The notes beneath the pieces are model-generated. The model saw only the letters and a list, made by a program, of their open reading frames with translations, was not told where the DNA came from and made no database searches. A DNA stretch of 64,000 bases from WHSW01 sp963846165 (GTDB lineage: Bacteria; Actinomycetota; Thermoleophilia; Solirubrobacterales; 70-9). A program made the translations under genes and the position numbers. The stretch lies in NCBI GenBank assembly GCA_963846165.1, contig CAWJUU010000003.1, positions 1-64,000 on the forward strand, given 5' to 3'. Below are positions 25,911-35,669 of this stretch, in pieces (the first letter of the stretch is position 1; each line of letters starts with the position of its first letter).

Positions 25911-26778
25911 CCGAGGCGTCGAGGGCGTTGATCCGGTAGAGCGCCACTGCCTCGGCCGAGTTGAAGCCGGCGGCGGAGCCCTGAGTGCGTGCCTGCCCCT
26001 GGGGGCCGTGATGGGAGAGGACGCAGTGCAGGAGCGCGAGCCGGCGCTCCGCCGGCAGCGAAGCGGCGGCGGCGCCGACGATCTCGGCGCCGATCGCGAG
26101 GTGGCCGAGCATCCTGCCCTCGTCGGAGATCCCGAACTCTGCCCCGTACGTGAACTCTCGCGCCTTGCCGGCATCGTGGAGGATCGCCGCCGCCATCAGC
26201 AGGTCGGAATCGAGCCGCGGATGCAGCACGCAGGTCTCGAGCACCAAGGTCGCGACCGCAACCGTGTGCTCGATCAATCCGCCGAGATAGGCGTGATGGC
26301 CGGTCCTGGTGCAGGGTGCGCGGCGGAAGTCCTCGGCCAGCGGGCCGGCAATCACGACCGACTCGGTTACCGCGCGCAGCATCGGGTCGTGGACCTCGCG
26401 CACGAGATGCTCGAGAAAGCCCTCGAGCTCCTCGACCGAGCGGTATGCGGCGGGCAGGAACTCGCCGGGGTCGAAGCTCCCCGGCTCGAGCCGGCGCACA
26501 TCGTCGATCTCAACCGTGAGCTCGCCGCGGAAGCGCTCGACCTTGCCGCGGACGGCGATCGCGTCGCCGGCCTCGAACCGGAGGCCGATCCGGTCGGCCT
26601 CCCGGAAGGCCCTGGCGGCGATCGTCCCGCTGCGATCGCGGAGGCGCAGGGCGAGGTACTGGGAGCCGTTGCGGGCCGTCAGCCGCTCCTTGGCCAGGCA
26701 CGCGTAGCGCCCCTCGAACCGCTGGCCGGGCCGCAGCTCGGCGACCTCGGGATGGATCTGTGCGACCGCCGCCTCCAC
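25891..26778 (-). CDS. YhaM-like 3'-5' exoribonuclease (OB-fold plus HD domain)
   Basis: About 295 residues from GTG at 26778. N-terminal OB-fold nucleic-acid domain: QRFEGRYACLAKERLTARNG, YLALRLRDRSGTIAARAF and VRGKVERFRGELTVEIDD. The HD phosphohydrolase domain is HHAYLGGLIEHTVAVATL, AAILHDAGKAREF, LGHLAIGAEIV and HCVLSHHG. Same order as Bacillus YhaM. Degrades RNA, and possibly DNA, from the 3' end in the cytoplasm. It overlaps the tail of the convergent TauE gene. Confidence 0.85.
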   Translation of the reverse strand: MEAAVAQIHPEVAELRPGQRFEGRYACLAKERLTARNGSQYLALRLRDRSGTIAARAFREADRIGLRFEAGDAIAVRGKVERFRGELTVEIDDVRRLEPGSFDPGEFLPAAYRSVEELEGFLEHLVREVHDPMLRAVTESVVIAGPLAEDFRRAPCTRTGHHAYLGGLIEHTVAVATLVLETCVLHPRLDSDLLMAAAILHDAGKAREFTYGAEFGISDEGRMLGHLAIGAEIVGAAAASLPAERRLALLHCVLSHHGPQGQARTQGSAAGFNSAEAVALYRINALDASVKGFLE

Positions 26779-26846
26779 ACCCCGATCTTGAACCCGTGGG
26801 CGGACGAACCGGCACCCCGCGCGCAGCCGAGCGCTAGGCTCGCAAG

Positions 26847-27725
26847 GTGGAGGTTTTGAGGTGGGAAGGGGACATACCGGCGCTTCGCTCGCCGGTCCTC
26901 GTCGCGGCATTCTCGGGCTGGAATGACGCCGCGAGCGCGGCAACCACCGCGCTCGAGGCGATCGCGGTCTCACTCGACGCGGAGCCGATTGCCGCGATCG
27001 ATCCGGAGGAGTTCTACGACTTCCAGGTCACCCGGCCGACGATCCGGCTCAGCGAGGGCCAGACCCGCGAGGTGGACTGGCCGGCGAACTCGATCCTCGC
27101 CGTCACCGCGCCGAGTGCCGAGCGCGACCTCGTGCTGCTATCGGGGATCGAGCCGAACATGCACTGGCGGGGCTTCGCCGAGGCGATCCTCGAGGTCGCC
27201 GAGCGCCTCGACGTCGAGATGGTCGTCACCCTCGGCGCCCTGCTCGCCGACGTCCCCCACACACGCCAGGTCCCGATCACGGGACTCGCGACGGACTCCG
27301 ACCTGGTCGAGCGCCTCGGCCTCAGCCGCTCGAGCTACGAGGGCCCGACCGGGATCGTCGGGATCATCCACGACGCCTGCCGGCGCCGCGACCTGACCTC
27401 GGCGAGCCTCTGGGCGGCAGTGCCCCACTATGTGGCCGCGGTCCCGAACCCGAAGGCGGCGCTGGCGCTGCTGCGACGGCTCGAGGGCTTCACCGGGATC
27501 GCAATCGAGGCATCGGAGCTCGAGGACGCGATGGAGCGCTTCCAGATCCAGGTCGACCGAGCGGTCGCCTCGAACTCCGAGATCGAGGATCTCGTCAGGC
27601 GGCTCGAGGCCGAGCACGACGACGAGCCAGACCCCGCCGGCGAGAACGTCCCCTCCGGCGATTCGATCGCCCGCGACTTTCAGCGCTTCCTGCGCCAGCG
27701 CGGCGACGAGCGCGGGACGGCATAG
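26847..27725 (+). CDS. PAC2-family protein
   Basis: 292 residues. Actinobacterial PAC2 proteins resemble proteasome-assembly chaperone 2 in fold; their role is not settled. Typical blocks: LVAAFSGWNDAASAATTALE, DFQVTRPTIRL, LLSGIEPNMHWRGF, VTLGALLADVPHTRQVPITG, YEGPTGIVGIIHDACRR, LWAAVPHYVAAVPNPKAALA, and a C-terminal acidic coiled coil (IEDLVRRLEAEHDDEPDP). GTG start. Divergent from yhaM with a 68-bp gap. Confidence 0.9.
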   Translation: MEVLRWEGDIPALRSPVLVAAFSGWNDAASAATTALEAIAVSLDAEPIAAIDPEEFYDFQVTRPTIRLSEGQTREVDWPANSILAVTAPSAERDLVLLSGIEPNMHWRGFAEAILEVAERLDVEMVVTLGALLADVPHTRQVPITGLATDSDLVERLGLSRSSYEGPTGIVGIIHDACRRRDLTSASLWAAVPHYVAAVPNPKAALALLRRLEGFTGIAIEASELEDAMERFQIQVDRAVASNSEIEDLVRRLEAEHDDEPDPAGENVPSGDSIARDFQRFLRQRGDERGTA

Positions 27726-27738
27726 CGCCAGCTGGCCC

Positions 27739-30700
27739 CTACGCCTCGCTGGCGGGGCAGATCAGCCGGTAGTCGCACCAGGAGCAGATCTCGTGCGAGG
27801 GGCGGGGCTCGAAGTCCTGGCTCTCGATCCCCGCGGCGACCTCGAGCACAGTCCTCTCGACCCGCTCGGCGTCATCGGGCTCCGCCTCCACCCTCACCCG
27901 CTGATCGGCGAGCACGTACCAGTAGCTGCCCGCGCCCGCATCGATCTCCCACGCCTCGCGAGCACCGAGCCGGTAGAGCGCGATCTGGACATCGCCGGCG
28001 AGCTTCGGGCCCGAGCCCGGGTCGCCGGTCTTGTAGTCGATCAGCTCGTAGCCCCCGTTCGGCAGGCGGTCGACCCGGTCCACGCGCCCGCGCAGCTGGT
28101 GCGGGCCGATCGCGAACGAGAAGTTGCGCTCGAGCCAGACGGGCTCGGACTCCGAGCGGCTGTGGCGCTCCTCGTAGCGCGACAGCGCGGCCACCGCTCG
28201 ATCGCGGTACTGAAGCTCGTCGTCGGAGGCGCCGAAACCCTGGCGGCGCCAGCCGGCTTCGAACAGACCGAGCAGGCGGTCGAGGCTGCCCGGACTCGGG
28301 CCGACCATCGGTTCCAGCCCGCCCGCGTTGGCGCGCATCTCCTCGGAGTGGAACCGCTCGAGCACCTGGTGGATCAGGATCCCGAACCGCTGGTTGATCG
28401 TCGGCTCCTGGGGGATCGCGAAGACGCGCGCGAACTTGTACTTCAGCGGGCAGGTGCGGTAGAGGTCGATGTCGGAGGCCGAGAGGCCGAGGCCGCCCTT
28501 GCGCCGGGGCAGGAACTGCTCGAGCGACGGCTCGCGCCGCGCGGCGACCTGGTCGCGCCGCGTGTCCCGCTCACGCTCCTCGCCGACGACGTACCGGTCG
28601 AGCGAGGACGCCTCCAGCGCCATCTGCTGCTCAGGCGATGCGACACGGCCGAGCAGCTCGTTGATCGCCGCGATCGTCTCCGGCGCCGGTTCGCCGCCGG
28701 GGCGCTGGATCAGCGCCGCGAGCTTGACCAGCTCGAGGTAGCGGGCGACCGCCGAGTTGACGTCGTCGGCGGTGTCGAGCCGCATCTCCGAGAGCGCGGA
28801 GCCCGCGCGCCACGACGCCTCGAGCACCTCGTCACGCAGCATCCGGTAGGTCGAGTGAAGGCCCTCGGCCGGGCCGAAAAGCTCCTCGGAGTGCAGCTCC
28901 TCCTCGCCGCCGTGCGCTTCGCGCGCCGCGCGGTAGATGCGCGAGGGCGCCGCAGTGCCCTCCTCCGGATTCTCCGGCCAGGAGAGGACGAGAGCGACGC
29001 GCGCCCTGGTCATCGCGACGTGGGCGAGGGCCAGGCGCCGTGACGTGGTCAGCTCATCGCCGGGAGCGGGCAGCGGGTCAGCGAGCAGCTCGTCGGGAAT
29101 CCAGGAGTCCTCCCAGTGGCGTGCGGCGACCGCGCCGCTGCGAAGTCCGAGCAGATAGACGTGGTCGAACTCGAAACCCTTGACCTGCTCGGGCTCGGCG
29201 ACCAGCACCGCGCCCGCCGGCGGCCGGTCGCAATCGTCGCCACCGAGCGCGCCCGCCTCGGCGACCGCGTTCAGGTGGCGGACGAAGTCGCGCACCGAGC
29301 CACGCGGCTCACGCCGCGACCAGTCGGCAGCAAGCTCAGCGAGGCGCGAGAGGTTGACCAAGCGCTCGGCGGTCTCGGGGCTGGCAGCGAAGAGCCGATG
29401 GCGGCGCAGCCCGACGCGCTCGATCAAACGGCGGACGAAGACGTCGGCGCGCATCTGCTCGAGCGCGTTCGCGGCGGCGCGGTGCAGCCGCAGGAAGGCC
29501 TGGATCCGGTCGCGCGCCTCGGGCGGGAGCTGCGGGCTCTCGAGCGCCGCCTCGAGCGCCGAGACCATGTCGAGCTTGCGCCGGCGGGCGATCGTCGTCA
29601 CCTTCGCGAGATCGACCGATCGCAGGTCCACAGGCGGCCGAGTGAGCGCGCGGACGACCGCGGCCGCGTCACCGGGGTCGGCGAGCATTCGCAGCCAGGC
29701 GAGGACGTCGCGCACCTCGGGACGCTGGAAGAAGGCCGCGTCGCCGGCGTACCGGTAGGGGACGCTGCGCTCCTCGAGCGCCGCTGCGACCAACCGGGAC
29801 TCGCGCCAGCCCGAGCCGGCGATCACGCAGATACGCTCGGGGCGGACCTCGCCGGCGGCGAGCAGGTGCTCGATCTCGCGGGCGGCGGCCTGGGATTGGG
29901 CGCGGTCGTTCTCACAGCGCCAGAAGCGAACCGCCCCGGGAGCGCGAAGCGAGGGCCCAAGCTCGATCTCGGCCACATCCGGATGCGCTGCCCGCAGCGA
30001 GGCGAGCGTCGCCTCTCCGGCGCTGCGAAAGCGCCGACTTGCCTGCGCCGGGTCGCAGGCGCCGACGAAATTGCGTGAGGCGCCGAGCGCTTCCAGCAGC
30101 CGGCGATGCGCCGGGCCGGCGTCCTCGAGCTCGTCCGCAAGCAGGTGGCGAAAGCGCGCGGTCAGTGCCTCGGAGACATCGGCGCGGTCGCGCAGCAGCT
30201 TGCCGAGCTCGAGCACGAGGTCGCCGCCGTCGAGGCTGCCGGCCTCGCGCAGAATGCGGTCGTGGCGGGCGAAGAGATCGGCGAACTCGATCTCCCGCTC
30301 GGCTCGCTCGCGCTCGGCCGCTGTGGTCGCGGCGCGCTCTCCGGCCACCGCCCACTCGCGCAGCGCGGCGGGCGAGACCGCCTCGGTCTTGAGCAGGTCG
30401 ATGCGCCGCAGCAGCCGAGCCAGCAGGCCCGCCGGGTTGCCGCGGATCTCGTGCCGGCGAAGGGGCAGCTCGTCGACGCGGTCGAGCAGGATCGCCAGCC
30501 GGTCTGCCGGGCCGACGGTGGTGAAGAAGGGGTCGAGCCCGGCCTCGATCGAATACTCGCGCAGCAACGCCTCCGAGGCCTCCTCGTAGGTGTGGATCCA
30601 GAGCTCTTCGTGCGGGCGGTCGAGGAGCTCCTCGGCTCGCGCGCGCAGCTGCGCGCGCGCCGCCGCGCGAGCGTGTGAGCACGAGGATGTGCTCGGGGCG

Positions 30701-30859
30701 CTCGCCACGCGAGGCGAGCGCCTCGAGCCGAAGCGCGAGCGCCTCCGTTCGGCCCGAGCCCGCCGTGCCGGTGACGATCAGCGGACCGCCGCCGTGCGCG
30801 GCGACGCGTTGCTGGGGCTCGGTCGGGCCATTCGGGAGCACGGTTTGAGTGTCTAGCAT
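27739..30859 (-). CDS. AddB/AdnA-like helicase-nuclease (one frameshift near the N-terminus)
   Basis: About 1040 residues. ATG at 30859 gives TEPQQRVAAHGGGPLIVTG and the Walker A region TGTAGSGRTEALALRLEAL. The invariant Lys of GKT is Arg. Helicase-like blocks follow (LVLTRS, LLADELEDAGPAHRRLLEAL, AEPEQVKGFEFDHVYLLGL, HVAMTRARVAL). The C-terminal PD-(D/E)xK nuclease has GILIHQVLERFH, RGRVDRVDRL and YELIDYKTGDP. Cysteines in LYRTCPLKYKF and ICSWCDYRLICP can hold a 4Fe-4S cluster, as in AddB/AdnAB. Near 30667 the GC-rich string encoding TRSRAAARAQLRARAEE is shifted. Likely one subunit of the double-strand-break resection machine; no partner is in the window. It ends 14 bp from the convergent PAC2 gene. 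Confidence 0.8.
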
Positions 30860-30865
30860 GGTCCG

Positions 30866-31723
30866 GTGCCCGGATCGGACAACTTGCCGCTTGCTGCGGA
30901 CGACTGGTTCGGCTCCTGCCGGCGGATGGTCGCGGCCCAGCAGGAGCTCTATGAGCGCACGCCCGGGATCGCCGCGCGAACCGAGTACGGGGGCGTCGGC
31001 GAGGGAGGCGACCGCAGCCTGGTGATCGACCTCGAGGCCGAGGAGATCGTCTTCTCCGAGCTCGCCGCCCTGCACGAAAAGGGTGCGGAGTTCACCGCGA
31101 TCTCCGAGGAGCGTGGTGAGGTCGCCTTCGGCGATCCCGCGGCGCCGACCCGGGTCGTCATCGATCCGATCGACGGCTCGCTCAACGCCAGGCGGACGCT
31201 GCCGACCTTCGCGCTCAGCGTCGCGGTCGCGTCGGGACCCTCGATGGCCGATGTGGAGCTGGCCTACGTCTGGGACTTCGGCGCGGCGGAGGAGTTCGTC
31301 GCCGAGCACGGTGCGGGGGCGATGCTCGACGGAACCGAGCTGCTCGCTCGGGGCCCTGGATACGGCCTCGAGCTCGTCGGCCTCGAGGGCACCAAGCCCG
31401 CGCGCATCCTGCCCCTGATCGAGGGGCTGGTCGGCAAGGCATTCCGCGTCCGCGCGATCGGCTCGCTGGCGCTCACCCTCTGTTACGTCGCAGCGGGGCG
31501 TCTCGACGGCATGCTCAGCGGCCGCACGGCACGGTCGGTCGATGTCGCCGCGGCTCAGTTGATCGTCCGCGAGGCTGGCGCGTGCGTGAAGTTCGGCACC
31601 CTCCAGCTCGCCGAGGCAGAGCTCGGTCTCGACGCGCGCTACGACATCGTCGCCGGCCTCGACGAGGAGTTGCTCGGCACCCTGCTCGAGATCCAGCGCG
31701 CGGCTCCGGCGGAGCTCGCTTGA
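30866..31723 (+). CDS. Inositol-monophosphatase-family phosphatase
   Basis: 285 residues from GTG at 30866. Metal-dependent sugar phosphatase fold: YGGVGEGGDRSLVIDLEAEE, EFTAISEERGE (metal Glu), VVIDPIDGSLNARRTLPTFA (DPIDGS-N motif) and the late motif RTARSVDVAAAQLIVREAG. Could be an inositol-phosphate or fructose-1,6-bisphosphate phosphatase. The only odd point is the Arg-rich ARRTLP after the motif. Its stop overlaps the next gene's TTG start. Confidence 0.88.
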   Translation: MPGSDNLPLAADDWFGSCRRMVAAQQELYERTPGIAARTEYGGVGEGGDRSLVIDLEAEEIVFSELAALHEKGAEFTAISEERGEVAFGDPAAPTRVVIDPIDGSLNARRTLPTFALSVAVASGPSMADVELAYVWDFGAAEEFVAEHGAGAMLDGTELLARGPGYGLELVGLEGTKPARILPLIEGLVGKAFRVRAIGSLALTLCYVAAGRLDGMLSGRTARSVDVAAAQLIVREAGACVKFGTLQLAEAELGLDARYDIVAGLDEELLGTLLEIQRAAPAELA

Positions 31724-32817
31724 GCGCCGAGGGGGCGCTCATCGACTGGAGCCTCGCCGAGCGGATCGCCGGCACGGTGATCGGCGGCATCGGCCCGGTC
31801 GGGCGACCCGCGGAGCAGCCGCGCAGCGGCTACTCGGCGAGGCAGGTCGAGGCGGCCTGTGCAGAGGCGATCGCGCTCGCAAGCGACTACGCCGGGCTCG
31901 GCACCGTGGCCGAGCCGCCGCCCGCCGAGCTGATCGACAGCCGGGAGTGGGCGCGAAATGCGCTTGGCACGCTCGCCGAGGCCGCAGGGCCGGTGGAGGA
32001 GCGCCTCGCCGCAGACCTCTCGCTGCCCGGGCCGCTACAGAGCATCGCCCGCCGCGCACTCGGAGGCGCGGCCGGCGCCGAGGCAGGGCTGGCGGTCGGC
32101 TACGCCGCGCGGCGAGTACTCGGCCAGTACGACCTTCCACTGTTCGGCTCCGAGCGCCCGGGCAGGCTCCTGATCGTCGCCCCGAACATGGAGGCGGTCC
32201 GACGTCGCCTGGACGCCGACCCGGAGCTGTTCCTGCACTGGGTCGCGCTGCACGAGACGACGCATGTGATCCAGTTCGAGTGCGTCGGCTGGCTCGCCGG
32301 CTATCTGCGGCGGCTCGCCGGCCAGTTGGTCGAGGGCGCCGCCGCCGGGCTCGACTCGAGCGGGCTCACCGACCTCGGCCGTCGCCTGCTCCGCGACCCG
32401 CGCGAGCTCGTGCGCGCGGCGCTTCGGGGAGAGCTCGCCCGGGTGCTGGCGGACCCGGCGCAGCGCGCGACCCTCGACCGCATGCAGGCCGTGATGTCGG
32501 TGATCGAGGGACACGCCGAGCACGTCATGGACGCCGCCGCCCGCGACCACGGGCCCGGCCTGGCCGAGCTTCGGCGGCGCGTCGACGAGCGCCGTGCACG
32601 GCGCAGCGGGCTCGGCGACGTGATCGGGCGCCTGCTCGGGATCGACCTGAAGCTGCGTCAGTACGAGCTCGGAAAGGCGTTCTGCGACGCGGTTGTCGAG
32701 CAAGCGGGCCACGACGCTCTGCGCCTCGTCTGGCGCGCGGCCGACGACCTCCCCGATCTCGCCGAGCTCGAGGCGCCGCGGCGCTGGCTCGATCGCGTCG
32801 CCGCAGTTCCCGCTTGA
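31720..32817 (+). CDS. Zinc-dependent metalloprotease, DUF2342 (F420-biosynthesis-associated) family
   Basis: 365 residues from TTG at 31720 (TTGA overlap with the phosphatase). HExxH zinc motif in LHWVALHETTHVIQFE; further family blocks are LFGSERPGRLLIVAPNM, MQAVMSVIEGHAEHVMDAAA (probable third ligand region) and IDLKLRQYELGKAFCDAV. This family is widespread in actinobacteria, is often found near F420 or cell-wall genes, and has no settled substrate. Confidence 0.88.
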   Translation: MSAEGALIDWSLAERIAGTVIGGIGPVGRPAEQPRSGYSARQVEAACAEAIALASDYAGLGTVAEPPPAELIDSREWARNALGTLAEAAGPVEERLAADLSLPGPLQSIARRALGGAAGAEAGLAVGYAARRVLGQYDLPLFGSERPGRLLIVAPNMEAVRRRLDADPELFLHWVALHETTHVIQFECVGWLAGYLRRLAGQLVEGAAAGLDSSGLTDLGRRLLRDPRELVRAALRGELARVLADPAQRATLDRMQAVMSVIEGHAEHVMDAAARDHGPGLAELRRRVDERRARRSGLGDVIGRLLGIDLKLRQYELGKAFCDAVVEQAGHDALRLVWRAADDLPDLAELEAPRRWLDRVAAVPA

Positions 32818-32966
32818 GCAGGCGATAACCGTCTGTTCACGCCGCCCGTGTAACCCGGGGCCAGGCTCAGGGTACAAACAGGTGTTCGCTTTGCTAGAGT
32901 GAATATCCTTAGAGATAAGGAAGTTAGATACAGAGCCCCCCACCCCAAGAGGTTGAGGTAAAGAAG

Positions 32967-33470
32967 ATGGCTACCGCCAAGAGCACCAGCAGCAAGAGCA
33001 CCGCAACGACGAAGACCAAGCCCGCGAGCACCAGGAGCGACAGCTCTCAGGTCCGCGAGGGCGTGACCAAGGCCCGCAATGGTGCGGCCTCGATCGTTCG
33101 GCAGGGTGCCGAGCGTGCCCTGGACGTCCCTGTCGGCGCCGCGCTCACGGCCCGTGACCGTGTCGGCAACGTCGTCGAGCCGTGGACGAGCACCGAGACC
33201 CGCGAGAAGGAGGTCAACAGCCTCCGGACGCAGGTCACCCGCGAGCTCAACAAGTTCGAGCGGCGCGGCGGCCAGGCACGTCGCAAGGCGAACCAGCGCG
33301 TCCGCTCCACCCGCACCCGGGTCGAGCGCGAGGTGAAGGCCCGCCGGCGCGAGGTCACCAGGACGGTGAAGCAGAACCGCACTCGTCTCGAGAAGGCCGT
33401 GAAGGAGAATCGCGTCAAGGCCGAGGACGCTCTCACGAAGGCCCAGGAGCGCGTCACCGAGCTGGTCTGA
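32967..33470 (+). CDS. Highly basic Lys/Arg/Ala-rich coiled-coil protein
   Basis: 167 residues. A Ser/Thr/Lys tail (MATAKSTSSKSTATTKTKPA) resembles histone-H1-like or mycobacterial HupB/heparin-binding tails. A central segment (VREGVTKARNGAASIVRQGA, ERALDVPVGAALTARDRV) could pack as helices. Then ~90 residues of charged coiled coil follow (RRGGQARRKANQRVRSTRTR). It lacks a membrane segment. Possibly a nucleoid-associated protein; HBHA-like adhesin is the alternative. Its own upstream region (32818-32966) carries TTGCTA...GATAAG as a possible promoter, and a strong terminator follows, so it is monocistronic. Confidence 0.7.
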   Translation: MATAKSTSSKSTATTKTKPASTRSDSSQVREGVTKARNGAASIVRQGAERALDVPVGAALTARDRVGNVVEPWTSTETREKEVNSLRTQVTRELNKFERRGGQARRKANQRVRSTRTRVEREVKARRREVTRTVKQNRTRLEKAVKENRVKAEDALTKAQERVTELV

Positions 33471-33567
33471 CCAGCTACTTAGCCCGGGCCGTCGCGCGAG
33501 GTTGGCGGCGTCCCGGAGAAGCTGTCCGCACTCATCTCTCCCGCGGGCAGAACAGCAACCTCTCCTC

Positions 33568-33599
33568 GCGATCGACCGGCGCTTGCGCCGGTCGATCGC
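33568..33599 (+). terminator. Strong stem-loop terminator
   Basis: GCGATCGACCGGCGC-tt-GCGCCGGTCGATCGC: a perfect 15-bp stem with a two-base loop, followed by CTTTG. It ends the basic-protein transcript and insulates mrp, whose start is 34 bp away. Confidence 0.8.
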
Positions 33600-33632
33600 C
33601 TTTGCGGGGGCGCTTTGCCAGAATGAGGCGAG

Positions 33633-34796
33633 ATGACTCTGCCGACCAATGACCAGGTCACCGAGGCCCTGCGGGCCGTGATCGACCCCGAGCTGCGGCG
33701 CTCGATCGTCGATCTCGGCATGGTGCGCTCGATCGACGTCCACGAGAGCGGCAAGGTCGAGGTCGTCGTCTCCCTGACCACGCCCGGCTGCCCGATCCGC
33801 TCGCATTTCCAGCAGGCGGTGGCATCGAACGTCGCCGCGCTCGACGGCGTGACCGAGGTCGGGGTCGGCTTCGACGTCCTCAGCGACGAGGAGAAGAGCC
33901 ACCTCCAGCAGGCGCTCGGCCGACCCGGCGGGCTTCCCGAGGGCGCGCTGGCCCAGGTAAAGAACGTGATCTGCATCGCCTCCGGCAAGGGCGGGGTCGG
34001 AAAGTCGACGATGACCGCCAACCTCGCCGCCGCGCTTCAGGCCGAGGGCCATTCAGCCGGCGCGCTCGACGCCGACGTCTACGGCTACTCGATCCCGCGC
34101 ATGCTCGGCGTCGACCGCAAGCCCGACGTCAATGCCGAGCGCAAGATCATTCCCCCGACTGGCCCCGGCGGGATAAAGGTGATGTCGATCGGCTTCTTCC
34201 TCGAGCACAACGCCGCCGTCGTCTGGCGCGGTCCGATGCTGCACAAGGCGATCCAGCAGTTCCTCGAGGACGTCGCCTGGGACGAGCTCGACTACCTGCT
34301 CCTGGACCTGCCGCCGGGCACCGGCGACGTCTCGATGACGCTCGCGCAGCTGCTCCCACAGGCGCGGGTGGTGGTCGTGACCACGCCGCAGCCGGCGGCG
34401 CAGTCGGTCGCCCGCCGCGCCGCCGACATGGCGGCCAAGGTCGACCTCGAGCTGCTCGGGGTGATCGAGAACATGTCCGGCTTCACCACCCCCGACGGTC
34501 AGCGGTTCACGATCTTCGGCGAGGGCGGCGGACAGCGGCTCGCCGACGAGCTCGGGGTGCCGCTGCTGGGCAAGATCCCGCTCTCCGAGGAGCTTCGCGA
34601 GCACGCCGACACTGGCGTGCCGCTGGTCCTCGACGAGCCTGACGCCTCCGCCTCACAGGCGATCCGCGCAGCCGCGCGCGGAATCATCGCCGCGACGCCG
34701 CAGGAGCTGCCGGTGATGCAGGCCGAGTCCCCCGCAGCACCGGCCCCACCGCAGGTGGGCGGCACCGAGCTGCCGGTCGTCCAGGTCCAGGCCTAG
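33633..34796 (+). CDS. mrp: Mrp/ApbC-type Fe-S cluster carrier ATPase
   Basis: 387 residues. N-terminal MIP18/DUF59 domain (VTEALRAVIDPELRRSIVDL, VVVSLTTPGCPIRSHFQ), then the P-loop ATPase: ICIASGKGGVGKSTMTANLA (deviant Walker A with two Lys), LDADVYGYSIPRMLG, WDELDYLLLDLPPGTGDV and the end IPLSEELREHADTGVP. The metal-binding CxxC is not evident. Carries Fe-S clusters to apo-proteins. The methyltransferase starts at the very next base after its stop. Confidence 0.95.
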   Translation: MTLPTNDQVTEALRAVIDPELRRSIVDLGMVRSIDVHESGKVEVVVSLTTPGCPIRSHFQQAVASNVAALDGVTEVGVGFDVLSDEEKSHLQQALGRPGGLPEGALAQVKNVICIASGKGGVGKSTMTANLAAALQAEGHSAGALDADVYGYSIPRMLGVDRKPDVNAERKIIPPTGPGGIKVMSIGFFLEHNAAVVWRGPMLHKAIQQFLEDVAWDELDYLLLDLPPGTGDVSMTLAQLLPQARVVVVTTPQPAAQSVARRAADMAAKVDLELLGVIENMSGFTTPDGQRFTIFGEGGGQRLADELGVPLLGKIPLSEELREHADTGVPLVLDEPDASASQAIRAAARGIIAATPQELPVMQAESPAAPAPPQVGGTELPVVQVQA

Positions 34797-35624
34797 GTGC
34801 GCGACGAACACCGCGAGTTGAACCGCAGGTGGTGGGACGAGCGAGTCCCGATTCACACCGAGAGCGAGTTCTACGACGTCGACGCGTTCAAGGCGGGAGC
34901 CCAGACGCTGGAGCCGTTCGAGCTCGAGGAGGTCGGGCCGGTCGAGAGCAAGAGGCTCGTCCATCTGCAGTGCCACTTCGGCCTCGGCGCCCTCTCCTGG
35001 GCGCGCCGCGGCGCCTCGGTCGTCGGGCTCGACTTCTCCGGGCCCGCGATCGAGGCCGCGCGCGAGCTCACCGCGCTGCTCGACCTCGACGCTTCGTTCG
35101 TCGCCGCGGACCTCTACGACGCCGTCGAGGCGCTCCGCGGCGAGCGCTTCGACGTCGTCTACACCGGCCTCGGGGCGCTCAACTGGCTCGACGACCTGCC
35201 GCGCTGGGCCTCGATCGTCGTCCAGCTGCTCTCACCCGGCGGATTTCTCTACCTCAGCGAGTTTCACCCGTTCGCCGACGTGTTCGCCGACGAGGACCTG
35301 ACCGTGGCCTACGACTATTTTCATGACCCCGCCGGCCTGCGGCTCGCGGATGACGGCGGCACCTACGCTGACCTCGAGGCGAGCACGGTCCACAACGCCA
35401 CCCACGAGTGGGCCCATCCGATCTCCGAGGTGCTCGGCGCGGTGCTCGAGGCCGGCCTGCGGCTCGAGCTTTTCAAGGAGCACGACTACACCCTCTCGCC
35501 CCGCTGGCCGCATCTGGAGCTCGACCCCGATGCGCCCGTAGCAAGGAACGTCTACCGCCAGCCCGAGGGCACTCCGCACCTACCGCTGATCTACTCGCTC
35601 CGAGCCCGGCGCGCGGCTAGATGA
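34797..35624 (+). CDS. Class I SAM-dependent methyltransferase
   Basis: 275 residues, GTG start directly abutting the mrp stop. The SAM motif is VHLQCHFGLGALSWARRGAS with GLDFSGPAIEAA following; motif II region VVYTGLGALNWLDDLPRW; then GFLYLSEFHPFADVF. Near the end, LFKEHDYTLSPRWP resembles families that methylate small molecules. Substrate unknown. Confidence 0.88.
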   Translation: MRDEHRELNRRWWDERVPIHTESEFYDVDAFKAGAQTLEPFELEEVGPVESKRLVHLQCHFGLGALSWARRGASVVGLDFSGPAIEAARELTALLDLDASFVAADLYDAVEALRGERFDVVYTGLGALNWLDDLPRWASIVVQLLSPGGFLYLSEFHPFADVFADEDLTVAYDYFHDPAGLRLADDGGTYADLEASTVHNATHEWAHPISEVLGAVLEAGLRLELFKEHDYTLSPRWPHLELDPDAPVARNVYRQPEGTPHLPLIYSLRARRAAR

Positions 35625-35627
35625 TTA

Positions 35628-35669
35628 GTTGACGCCTTAGTTAGTCCAGGGACTACTTGAGCCGTCAAC
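35628..35669. terminator. Interrupted dyad after the methyltransferase
   Basis: Outer arms GTTGACG (35628-35634) and CGTCAAC (35663-35669), inner arms TAGTCC (35642-35647) and GGACTA (35650-35655), with equal 7-base unpaired segments between: a symmetric 42-bp dyad 4 bp after the methyltransferase stop. Probably a terminator shared by the genes converging here. The rest of 35625-35850 holds only the small reading frame listed next. Confidence 0.45.

Noticed and set aside
27430..29043. 537-codon plus-strand frame across PAC2 and the nuclease gene
   Set aside because: It starts inside PAC2 out of frame and continues antisense to the nuclease domain.
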